From Lucinisca nassula (taxonomy: Eukaryota; Mollusca; Bivalvia; Lucinida; Lucinidae), in the NCBI GenBank assembly GCA_963580285.1, contig OY757011.1, positions 119,293,874-119,357,873 of the forward strand: 64,000 nucleotides of DNA. The letters are read 5' to 3'. The notes beneath the pieces are model-generated. The model did no database searches. It was given only the letters and a program-made list of their open reading frames with translations, and was not told where the DNA came from. The translations under genes were made by a program, and so were the position numbers. Of this stretch, positions 54,898 to 64,000 are shown piece after piece (the first letter of the stretch is position 1; each line of letters starts with the position of its first letter).

Positions 54898-54934
54898 CTG
54901 CGGGTTGTGCAATTTACATTATTTCTGTTTGCAG

Positions 54935-55019
54935 GTATTTCATTTTCACCTCATTCTGGGCGTACAAGATCTACTACGTGTACGGCTTCATGTTGCTCGT
55001 ATTTTGTTATCAGTTTTGA
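54935..55019 (+). pseudogene. TM9SF3: Duplicated 5' half of TM9SF3-like exon 10 (exon 10a)
   Basis: Has a good acceptor (TTTCTGTTTGCAG, ending 54934), identical to that of exon 10. It then encodes [23 protein letters not shown] in the right phase. Over these 23 codons only three bases differ from exon 10 (TAC/TAT, TTG/CTG, GTA/GTG), all synonymous. Similarity ends there; the frame continues CYQF and stops at TGA 55017-55019. There is no good donor, but AATAAA is at 55166-55171. It is either a silent duplication remnant or an alternative last exon that would truncate the protein within the membrane domain. Confidence 0.85.
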
Positions 55020-55201
55020 AATTTAGGGATGTTCGATAGAGTTATTTTAGAAAATTCTTAATTTTTTTTGGCAAACAGTGAAGGCCCTGATCAGGCCACA
55101 AAATGCGGCATCTGATCCGGGCCTGCACTGTTTGCCAGTATCCTTATTTTGGGGTTTTCTATATGAATAAAGAGATGAATTTACATTATTTCTGTTTGCA
55201 G

Positions 55202-55348
55202 GTATTTCATTTTCACCTCATTCTGGGCGTACAAGATCTACTATGTGTACGGCTTCATGCTGCTCGTGTTTCTCATCCTAGCCGTAGTTACTGTCTGTGT
55301 TACTATTGTCTGTACATACTTCCTACTAAATGCTGAAGACTATCGATG
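55202..55348 (+). CDS. TM9SF3: TM9SF3-like, visible exon 10
   Basis: (M)[48 protein letters not shown](W). It covers two membrane segments; [14 protein letters not shown] and [20 protein letters not shown] are near-identical to TM9SF3. The acceptor TTTGCAG is at 55200-55201 and the donor CGATG|GTAAGT at 55349. Phase 2 in, 2 out; the following exon should begin with G and encode the QWTSF... block, which I did not find before 64000. The C-terminal helices and any C-terminal Golgi signal are therefore outside. Confidence 0.95.
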
Positions 55349-55445
55349 GTAAGTCATCTGATTTGCTTTAAAGATGCAACACTGGATTACAGTACTAGAG
55401 AATGATGACAGAAAAAGTCCGCCATTACTACTAGTGTCAATTAAG

Positions 55446-55618
55446 TCGTACTGTCCATGCTTATTAACCCTATTGGCTTCATTGGGCGACAGGGCTTGAG
55501 ATGTCATTCATCTCATTGTTGGGTATAAGTCCCACAAAATTGGAAGCAACGTCTCCAAAATGACCTATGCAGTGTTGACCGGGTCGTTAAACCTCAAATC
55601 AATCAATCAATCAATCAT
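55446..55618 (+). mobile_element. SINE-A, 5'-truncated, ATCA tail
   Basis: Begins CGTACTGTCCATGCTTATTA and ends GTTGACCGGGTCGTTAAACC, TCAAATCAATCAATCAATCA. The tail is (ATCA)n where other copies have (CAAA)n. Confidence 0.8.
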
Positions 55619-56375
55619 TTGTTCTGAAATTTGAACAAGTTCAATTTACTACCAGATTTTGTGTCTAAAAATAGAAGGATGAGTGGCAGTGTTGACCCTG
55701 AAAAGATGTCGCATTATGAGGTATCTCATCTGGGTCTTCACTGCTTGGACCTGTCTGTCTGAATACATACTGTAAATAAGTTCTGTTTTTAACCCTTAAA
55801 ACACCTAGAAAATCTACATCTAAAAATGTTGTCTGCTTATGTCATCTGCTGAATCTTCTTGCAAACTTTTCAAAATATTTTTGCATACAGGCAAACAGTG
55901 CGAACCCAGATCAGACTGCTCCTAGAGGAGCAGTCTGATCTGGGTTGACACTGATTGCAAAAAATGAATTTTTAAAGTAACTAGCAGATAATAATTTGTA
56001 TGAGAAAGCCTGCATTAATTTTTGTCGGTTTTATGGAATCCTACATGTAACATCGAGTGATTGTCCTAGCTGAAAATTTTTATTGGCCCATAAAATGGGC
56101 CAATGGGTTTTGGTCTGTTTCAATGCATTTTGGGCCATTTCAGAATTTAATGAGTCCTCTGTAAATTTTGATGAAGAATCCTGAATACCCATCATAAGTG
56201 AAGACCTGGAACCTGTGTAGTTACTACTGTTAGACGGGAAACATTGCAGTCACATGAACACACTGACAGCTTTTGATTTGCTCTCAATCATTTCCCAATG
56301 TCAGAATTTAAGGGAAATGGATACACCTTCAAGGGAGGCAACTCTTTCAAACTTACTTTAGTCTCCTTTGTCCAT
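55619..56375. other. Intron or 3' flank with two palindromes
   Basis: Contains a degraded palindrome (about 55688-55745) and a good GCAAACAGTG-family copy at 55889-55960 (GCGAACCCAGATCAGACTGC ... GGAGCAGTCTGATCTGGGTT), whose flanks match 27490-27640. No coding exon recognised. Confidence 0.5.
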
Positions 56376-57520
56376 AGGGGTCTAATGTTAAAGAAAAGAA
56401 TTTGCTCCTGAGGAGCAAATTCTTTACTTTACGAGTAGACCCCTTGTTATGTCTCCCTCGAAAATTTTTTTTTCGGAGAGACATATTGTTTTTCCCCCTG
56501 GGCGTCTGTCCGTCTGTCACACATTCGTGTCCGCTCTGTAACTTGAAAACCGTTAGAGCTATCTTCACGAAACTTCGTATAAATATTAATCAGCATTAGA
56601 CTACGTGCAGTGCGCAAGAACCATAACTCTCGCATTTATACTTTTTGAATTATCTCCCTTGGAAGTTTGTTGGTATGTATGTATGTATGGGCAAATCGTG
56701 TTCGGTCAATAACTTTCTTATTTTTTGATGGATTTTAAATTACTCGGCAGAAATATTAACAACCATAAGACGATGTGTGGTGCTCATGAGGCAGGTCGGT
56801 ACCTCAAAGGTCAAGGTCATACTTGGTCAAAGGTCAAAAAAGGGGCCTTTTTTTCGTATTTGGTCAATAACTTTCTAATTTTGAGATGGATTTTGAAATC
56901 ACATGGCAGAAATTTGAACCAATATAAGGGGATGTGTTGCGCGCATGACCCAGGTTGGTACCTCAAAGGTCAAGGTCATACTTAGAGGTCAAAGGTAAAA
57001 AAAGGGGCCTTTTTTCGGGTTTTGTCAATAACTTGCCTATTTTTAAATAGAATTTGAAGTTACTTGGCAAACTTGTTAACTATCATGGGACGATGTGTTG
57101 CATGCATGATTCAGAGTTGTACCTAAAATGTCAAGGTCATACATAGAGGTCAAAGGTAAAAAAAGGGGCCTTTTTTTCGTATTTGGTCAATAACTTTCTA
57201 ATTTTGAGATGGATTTTAAAATTACTTGGCATAATTATTAACAATCATGAGACGATGTGTGGTGCACATGAGGCAGGTCGGTACCTCAAAGGTCAAGGTC
57301 ATACTTAGAGGTCAAAGGTAAAAAAGGGGCCTTTTTTCGTGTTTGGTCAATAACTTTCTTATTTTGAGATGGATTTTGAAATTGCTAGGCAGAAATGTTA
57401 ACCACCGTGAGATGATGTGTTGCACGCATGACCCAGTTTAATACCTGAAAGGTCAAGGTCATACATAGAGGTTAAAGGTAAAAAAGGGCCTTTTTTGTGT
57501 TCTGTCAATAACTTTCTTAT
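56376..57520 (+). mobile_element. Hairpin end plus TATGTCTCCCTCGAAA tandem-module element
   Basis: A hairpin AGGGGTCTA ... GAATTTGCTCCTGAGGAGCA ... TAGACCCCT ends CCCTTGTT at about 56448. Immediately after it begins a new element: TATGTCTCCCTCGAAAA/TTTCGGAGAGACATA hairpin, GGGCGTCTGTCCGTCTGTC, then modules of around 150-160 bp (GTCAATAACTTTCTAATTTT, GAGATGGATTTTGAAATTAC, CCTCAAAGGTCAAGGTCATA). The 3' end is missing; it abuts the next element at 57521. Confidence 0.65.
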
Positions 57521-59723
57521 TATGCCCCCAACTTTGAAAAAGTTGGAGGGGCATATTGGTTCTGGTTCGTTCATCCGTTCGTCCGTCCGTTACGCTTTTG
57601 ATGCATAGCATAACTAAAGAACCGTGTATGCTAGGGTTTTGAAACTTCATATATGGATTCCTCATGGAAAATTAGCTGACGCTTATTTTTTTTCTCGTCC
57701 GGATTATGCCCCCTTCAAAAGTTATTGCCCTTTGAATTTTTTTTTTAATAAAATCTTGTCAGCAAGATCTCAAAAACTATTGGAGCTAGAGCCTTGAAAG
57801 TTGGTGAATATATTGATGGTGATGAGTAGATGAATTGATTAACTTTTGACAAAATTCCGAAAAATATTTTGTGAGTAATGGCCCTTTGTCATTTTGGTAA
57901 TTTGTGCCCATTGTAATGTATGCTAAAAGTGATGCATAGCATAACTTTAGAACCGTGTATTAGGGGTGTAATGATGCATCGATAGTTCGATGCATCGCGA
58001 TAGGGACTGCCTCGATAGCAATGCATCGATAGTACTTTGGACTATCGATAACTATTGCCGATAGTTCATTCAACTATCGATAGTTTCGATAGTTTTTTTT
58101 TCTTGGATAGACTTTGAAAATATACCTGTACTGTTGTGTAATGACACATGTATTTTTGCTTAGGATATCCATGCAGCTTTAATCATGACAGACTGATAAA
58201 CCTTCCCATATGTGCATAATGATCCGAGTCTTTGCTGGTCGCACATGTGTATCATGGTTTTTTGCTGTGTGGTGAATTTCTCGCGGCGATGAATTTCCCG
58301 CCGTCATTTTTGCACGTGCTGTTGAGGCTGTCAGAAATTTTCCCGCGTTTTTCAATAACAAAACGTCAATGATCATTTGCTCGCACGGTTGTTGCATGCA
58401 ACTTTTTGAAAACATGACAATGAAACCTGTGCGACATGTGAAGGCTCAGATCAGCCTGCGCAGTCATTTATAAATGTTTGCTATTTGTATTAGCCTTCCG
58501 TAGTATGGCTTCTGGGATAAACGCCATTTCCCTGTTCAGTTTTGAAGACATTTGCAAGATGCACAAGCTGATCTTTTGTATGAAGAAATGTTTGTTTTTG
58601 CTGTGTGCTGACTCATTCATATAGGTAAATGTGTAATAAACGATGGTGTAATGCAGTTTAACTTGTTGTATATGTGACTCTTTTTGCGTCCGACAAACAC
58701 GATAGCTAATGAGTATTATGAGTATTTGAAGCAGGACTCGCAGGTAACAAAAACAATGCATATTGCTAAATGAAAACACCGACTTGATCATTGCTCTACT
58801 TCTATTCTGATAGTCTAGCTTTTGATGCTAACTTCAAATAAAAAATATGTAAATTCAAGTTTTAATGCAGTTGTTAGATTCATGTCACCCTTAAAGAGGT
58901 GCTAAAATGATGTGCTGTGATTATGTAATACTATGCAATGATTAATCGGGTTAACTAATTAACTGAATCCACAGATTAATTTAGTACAGGCGGCAAACAT
59001 CAAACAATTGAAGAACGATCACTCGAGCAGCATGTCAGTTTCCACAAGCAGAAAATCTCAAACACTGCAAAGGTGTATGTGTATAGGTATTAAAGCTATG
59101 ATAACCATCACTGACATGCATACATGTATATACTGGAAGCAGCAAGCTATTTTTAGGCAGTGGGTCCTTCTGTAGGTGGTGGGGATATACAAAGAGCCGT
59201 CTCCCCATGATGTTTTTTTTTCTGGAATAGCCCCGAGGGAATGAATGCTGATATTGAAACACACAATAAACATACAATTTTAGGTCATAGCAATTTTCCT
59301 AACTCGTTCTGTCACTCTTAGCCATTTTTATGTGAGTGAAATTAACATCTATGAATCATTTATAACATTACCCGATAGTATCACGATAGTATCGTGATAG
59401 TATGCTGTGATAGTGATAGTATCGTGATAGTGGTTTCCCCGATAGCAATACTATCACGATAGTCAAAATTGGCCTCGATAGTCAGCCCTACCGTGTATGC
59501 TAGGGTTTTGAAATTTCATATATGGATTTCTCATGGAAAATTAGCTGACGCGTATTTTTTTTCTCGTCCGGAATATGCCCCTTTCAAGAGTTATTGCCCT
59601 TTGAAATTTTTTTAATAAAATCTTGTCAGCAAGATATCTCAAAAACTATTGGAGGTAGAGCCTTGAAAGTTGTTGAATAGATTGTTGGTGATGAGTAGAT
59701 GAACTGTTTAACTTATGACAAAA
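57521..59723 (+). mobile_element. TATGCCCCCAACTTTGAAAA module element, split by hAT-like insertion
   Basis: 5' hairpin ATGCCCCCAACTTTGAAAAA, GTTGGAGGGGCATA, then GTTCGTCCGTCCGTTACGC and modules (AACCGTGTATGCTAGGGTTT, ATCTTGTCAGCAAGATCTCA). The hAT-like element 57961-59490 interrupts it. It ends where the CCAGTGCTTCAG element starts at 59724, within TTTTGACAAAATTCCG. Confidence 0.7.
57961..59490. mobile_element. 1530-bp hAT-like element with ACTATCGATAGT-rich ends
   Basis: Starts TAGGGGTGTAATGATGCATC and ends CTCGATAGTCAGCCCTA. It has an exact 8-bp duplication CCGTGTAT (57953-57960 and 59491-59498). The empty site appears in the paralogous module at 57619 (GAACCGTGTATGCTAGGGTT). Both ends hold many CGATAGT/ACTATCG motifs. 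The frames at 58179-58415 and 58468-58791 (minus) have no hAT transposase motif, so it is non-autonomous or decayed. Confidence 0.92.
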
Positions 59724-62262
59724 CCAGTGCTTCAGCTGAAGTGCACGACCCGCCGGATGCTTTTAGCTTTATGAGTGTTACCATATATGGGTATGGCGGC
59801 CATTTTGGTCATGTGACCTGGACATAAAACGGTTCCCCCAATAAATGCGCCTTATCGTAAGGAGCAAAAATATATCTTATACTTTAGTACTGTATTCTGA
59901 ATCGTTTGCAGGATAAAATCCAACACAAAAGCATACGTGTCAAAGATTGACCTAGGCACAAAGAAGGTCAAGGTCAACCCAGGGTCACCATTTTAGCAAT
60001 TTATGATGGGCCTACGTTCCAGATGCTATTTATCAAGTTTCGTGGAAATCTGCACAGTGGTTCTGGAGAAGACTATTTTTGAAGGGTTTTTACCAAATAT
60101 TGCTTGGCGGCCATTTTGGTCATGTGACCTGGACCCCATGAGGAAATTTTGGTTTCCCCCATCCCGTAGAGGCTCCATATGAAATTTGACTTCAATCGGC
60201 CCAACGATTTCCGAGGAGAAGCAGTTCGAAAATTTTCACATTATTCGCCTCGGCGAGGCTGTACTAAATGGAATGTAATATTTCTCAAGTTCATTGATAA
60301 GATCTCATTGATATTTATCAGTATGCCAAAATTGTTTTAGTATTCTAAGCGGTTAAGTCACTATCACCAATTTTCACAAACGGGTTACGGACGGACAGAT
60401 AGACAGACCATATATGGCTTGGCAGCCATTTTGGTCATGTGTCCTGGACCCCATGAGCAATTTCTGGTTTCCCCCATCCCATAGAGGCTCCATATGAAAT
60501 TTGATTTCAATCGGCCCAACGGTTTTCAAGGAGAAGCAGTTCGAAAATTTTCACATTTTTCGCCTCAGCGAAGCTATACTAAATGGAATGTAATATTTCG
60601 CAAGTTCATTGGTTAGATCTCATTGATATCTATCAGTATGCCAAAATTGTTTAAATATTCCAAGCGGTTAAGTCACTATCACCAATTTTCACAAACGGGT
60701 TACAGACGGACAGACAAACAAACCATATATGGCTTGGCAGCCATTTTGGTCATGTGACCTTGACCCCATGAGCAAATTTTGGTTTCCCCCATCCCATAGA
60801 GGCTCCATATGAAATTTGACTTCAATCGGCCCAACAGTTTCCGAGGAGAAGCAGTTCAAAAATGTTCGAAAATTTTCACATATTTCACCTCGGCGAGGCT
60901 ATACTAAATGGAATGTAATATTTCGTAAGTTCATTGGTTAGATCTCATTGATATCTATCAGTATACCAAAAATTGTTTAAATATTCCAAGCGGTTAAATC
61001 ACTATCACCAGTTTTCACAAACGGGTTACGGACGGACCCAAAGAAGGTCAAGGTCAACCCAGGGTCACCATTTTAGCAATTTATGATAGGCCTACATCCC
61101 AGATGCTATTTATCAAGTTTCGTGGAAATCTGCCCAGTGGTTCTGGAGAAGACTATTTTTGAAGGGTTTTTACCATATATGGCTTGGTGGCCATTTTGGT
61201 CATGTGACCTGGACCCCATGAGCAAATTTTGGTTTCCCTATCCCATAGAGGCTCCATATGAAATTTGACTTCAATCGGCCCAACGGTTTCCGAGAAGCAG
61301 TTCGAAAATTTTCACATTTTTCGCCTCGGCGAGGCTATACTAAATGGAATGTAATATTTCGCAAGTTCATTGGTTAGATCTCATTGATATCTATCAGTAT
61401 GCCAAAATTGTTTAAATATTCCAAGCGGTTAAGTCACTATCACCAATTTTCACAAACGGGTTACGGACGGACAGACAAACAAACCATATATGGCTTGGCG
61501 GCCATTTTGGTCATGTGACCTTGACCCCATGAGCAAATTTTGGTTTCCCCCATCCCATAGAGGCTCCATATGAAATTTGACTTCAATCGGCCCAACAGTT
61601 TCCGAGGAGAAGCAGTTCAAAAATGTTCGAAAATTTTCACATATTTCGCCTCGGCGAGGCTATACTAAATGGAATGTAATATTTCGTAAGTTCATTGGTT
61701 AGATCTCATTGATATCTATCAGTATACCAAAAATTGTTTAAATATTCCAAGCGGTTAAATCACTATCACCAGTTTTCACAAACGGGTTACGGACGGACCC
61801 AAAGAAGGTCAAGGTCAACCCAGGGTCACCATTTTAGCAATTTATGATAGGCCTACATCCCAGATGCTATTTATCAAGTTTCGTGGAAATCTGCACAGTG
61901 GTTCTGGAGAAGACTATTTTTGAAGGGTTTTTACCATATATGGCTTGGTGGCCATTTTGGTCATGTGACCTGGACCCCATGAGCAAATTTTGGTTTCCCT
62001 ATCCCATAGAGGCTCCATATGAAATTTGACTTCAATCGGCCCAACGGTTTCCGAGAAGCAGTTCGAAAATTTTCACATTTTTCGCCTCGGCGAGGCTATA
62101 CTAAATGGAATGTAATATTTCGCAAGTTCATTGGTTAGATCTCATTGATATCTATCAGTATGCCAAAAATTGTTTAAATATTCCAAGCGGTTAAGTCACT
62201 ATCACCAATTTTCACTTACGGGTTACGGACGGACAGACAGACTAACCATATATGGCTTGGCG
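59724..62262 (+). mobile_element. CCAGTGCTTCAGCTGAAG element with 761-bp higher-order repeat
   Basis: Same 5' end as 53596. Modules of about 315 and 450 bp alternate (GGCGGCCATTTTGGTCATGT, CGCCTCGGCGAGGCTATACT, TTCACAAACGGGTTACGGAC). A block starting at GGACCCAAAGAAGGTCAAGG repeats at exactly 761 bp (about 61037 and 61798) with almost no differences. The 3' hairpin end is missing; it stops at GGCTTGGCG (62262). Confidence 0.75.
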
Positions 62263-63792
62263 CAGAGTAATTGATAAGGGTCGTATCGTCGTAAATACGA
62301 CTCTAAAATCCAACAAATACGCATAGAAACGAAGAAAAAGTCGTACCAAATACGACCGTCAAATTGGCGATACGCCAAGGTCGTACCATTGCAGTCGTAT
62401 CGGCAATGGAAAAAAAAACGTGACGCCTGACAAAAAGCAATCGAAATCGCGGTAATTTTCGCCGCATCATAGTCTTCAACAAAAACTGTTCCAGTCTTCA
62501 AGAACGATTCGAAATTCATCCATTCATGAATGATGGCATTTGTTTTAACGCTGAAACAATTCAACCTTACCTTTTGACGTTCATATATTGAGCTTATATT
62601 TAATCAGCCTCAAGTTATGACAACTATCAACATGATTAGGAAACCTATTTTTGATGCGTGATTACATAACGGTATTTATTATCTAAGGGAAAGCCGCCCG
62701 CATTATTAACTTTATTAACAACGCCTGAAGCATGAACAGTAACTTTATGACAAGCGTGCATATAAATACGATCCTGAATATTGTTAGGCAACCACATTGA
62801 CTTCTACGGAGTGTCATCTTCGAGAAAAAAAATGGGTTCGACAGATCTACAGATTCACATTGTCATGTAGTTAGGAATTAAATATCAAAACAGACGCGCA
62901 GTCGATAAAAAGTTAAGTTTGTGGAGGACCTGACAAAGTTTCTCCGGAAAAAAGCAAGAAAAAAATCAAATGCATGAGAAATTTCTGTCGGCTATTTCTC
63001 CCAAATCGCAGAAATTCACGTTGAAATGGATTACTCTGTATTTTGTGGAAAAACAAAACAGAAGCAACAACAACTGGGCTAGGAAAGTTATAATTAATGT
63101 AACAGCGAATATATATCCGACCAGGCAGTGTTAGCGCTGGCTCTTTCTGCTTAGAGTCCGCAGACCGCAGACGCAAGAAAATTTGCGTAAATGACTAATT
63201 TTTTTCGCGTCCTTTGGCCATTGGCGGAAACTCTTAACCGGAGGCTTAAAAACCTTGTTAATGCCGTTTTCCGACCCGTGTATGTCGGCGCCTTTGATTA
63301 TTGCATCATGGTGGTGGTTTACTTTTGACTGCACTTCTATTTTTCATACTTTTATCATCCCGACGTATTTTTTTCTCGCAACATTGTCGTCAATGCACGT
63401 CTGAGATAGAACCACCGCTGCACAGACTGGCCATGTCCGTATACATTTGAACAAAATTATATTTATTGAGTCACAATGGCAGGATTAACCTGTAATACTT
63501 GGGTACTCATATATTTATGTTGTGAATCACAGGTGGTCAGGTCAGCATGCAGTACATGCTTATTTACCGCTATCTATCAAGTAGCCTATTAAATTAACAC
63601 CCTAAGATGTCTCGACGGCGTCTTTGAACATTAAGCAGAATGACTGGCAGCGCATCATAAAAGAACGCAAACACAGCAACCGGGACAGACTGATTAGCTT
63701 TTACAGATGCGCTTGCTGATCTGAGTCTCCACTGATCGCACGTTTTATTGTATTTTTTGCCGAGCGCTGAATTTCTCGCCATTTACCAATCT

Positions 63793-63833
<41 letters not shown>

Positions 63834-64000
63834 CCTTTGAACGCGTAGCACATAAGGCCGCTGCAGACACAAAACATGGGTTTGAAAACGTTTTGATGAC
63901 AGTATGATCTGTGTGACGGCTGGAGACTCCGACCAGCCTGCACAGCCTGATCAAAACGAGCCTTCAATGGCGTCTGGGAAATTCCAAAAACACATTCGAA
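62263..64000. other. Decayed transposon-like sequence, no gene
   Basis: 62268-62420 is dense in GTCGTATCG/CGTAAATACGAC motifs in both orientations, like subterminal binding sites of a DNA transposon. 63400-63670 is distantly similar to 33380-33752 (GCTGCACAGACTG, AATGGCAGGATTAA, CAGCATGCAGTACATGCT, CGGCGTCTTTGAACAT), so it is a remnant of that hAT-like group. A run of 39 C lies at 63794-63832; frames over it give poly-glycine and are not genes. Confidence 0.45.

Larger units (their letters stand above)
53450..55180 (+). repeat. Tandem duplication including the 5' half of exon 10
   Basis: Unit 1: about 53450-53595 (TTATTTAGAAAATG, palindrome GCAAACAGTGAAGGCCCT, TTATTTTGGGGTTTTCTATA, TGAATAAAGACATGA), then the inserted element, then 54911-55010 (AATTTACATTATTTCTGTTT, GCAG, exon part). 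Unit 2: about 55029-55348 with the same order and no insertion. The two junctions TGAATAAAGA-ATGA and AATTTACATT are contiguous in unit 2 only, so the duplication came first and the 1.3-kb element later. Confidence 0.88.

Noticed and set aside
19509..55348. Second gene within the introns
   Set aside because: The other protein-like frames are transposase remnants (Tc1-like, mariner) or repeat readthrough; none has splice-consistent homology to a host protein.
63701..63967. Poly-glycine frames over the 39-C run (also 21635-21883 and 34296-34633)
   Set aside because: Homopolymer artefacts; similarity to glycine-rich proteins would be meaningless.
55349..64000. Final TM9SF3 exon(s)
   Set aside because: I looked for the expected block after the split Trp codon (QWTSF and the last helices) and saw no frame resembling it; it probably lies beyond the window.

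Overview
This is animal nuclear DNA, most likely from a bivalve mollusc. It is AT-rich, with introns of 1.5 to 11.4 kb, GT-AG splice sites, SINEs, DNA transposons and tandem-repeat mobile elements of the kind common in bivalves. The species call is an inference from repeat style. There is no prokaryotic gene organisation: most open frames are chance frames or run through repeats.

The one host gene I can support is on the + strand. It is a transmembrane 9 superfamily member closest to TM9SF3, seen as ten coding exons between 10442 and 55348. The exons join in phase throughout (about 414 codons). They run from the end of the lumenal domain (motif [14 protein letters not shown]) through the first membrane helices to LLNAEDYR. 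The signal peptide and most of the lumenal domain lie upstream of the window, or upstream of 10442 in exons I could not find. The last exon or exons lie beyond 64000 or were not found. About 2 percent of the window is coding.

The rest is a dense, nested landscape of mobile elements. (1) Helitron/Helentron-like non-autonomous elements with tandem cores of about 145-161 bp or longer; their two ends carry matching inverted repeats that differ between families but stay complementary within each element. (2) hAT-like elements with 8-bp target duplications (8913, 19962, 27868, 31036, 57961). (3) TTAA-flanked piggyBac-like MITEs. (4) TA-flanked CAGT-ended pogo/Tigger-like MITEs. (5) A dead mariner (24881-26484) and a dead Tc1-like transposase (about 22090-22990), both on the minus strand. 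(6) A 1.26-kb foldback element (11952-13212). (7) An abundant SINE of about 300 bp (called SINE-A here), a tRNA-headed SINE resembling MetaSINEs, and a third tRNA-headed family (SINE-B). (8) About twenty copies of a palindrome of about 65 bp that starts GCAAACAGTG and occurs inside several unrelated element types.

Layout: 1-10.4 kb, repeats upstream of the first visible exon, with an endonuclease-domain fragment at 1.3 kb. 10.4-55.3 kb, the TM9SF3 gene, its introns filled by nested elements; the 11.4-kb intron between exons 7 and 8 is almost entirely two nested Helentron-like complexes. 53.4-55.2 kb, a tandem duplication that copied the 5' half of exon 10 and was later split by a mobile element. 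55.3-64 kb, more tandem-module elements, a 1530-bp hAT-like insertion with a perfect target duplication, and a 761-bp higher-order repeat.

The strongest leads are the co-varying terminal repeats of the Helentron-like families, including one insertion whose empty site is also in the window; the palindrome shared across transposon superfamilies; and the duplicated TM9SF3 exon, whose three differences are all synonymous and which could act as an alternative 3' end.
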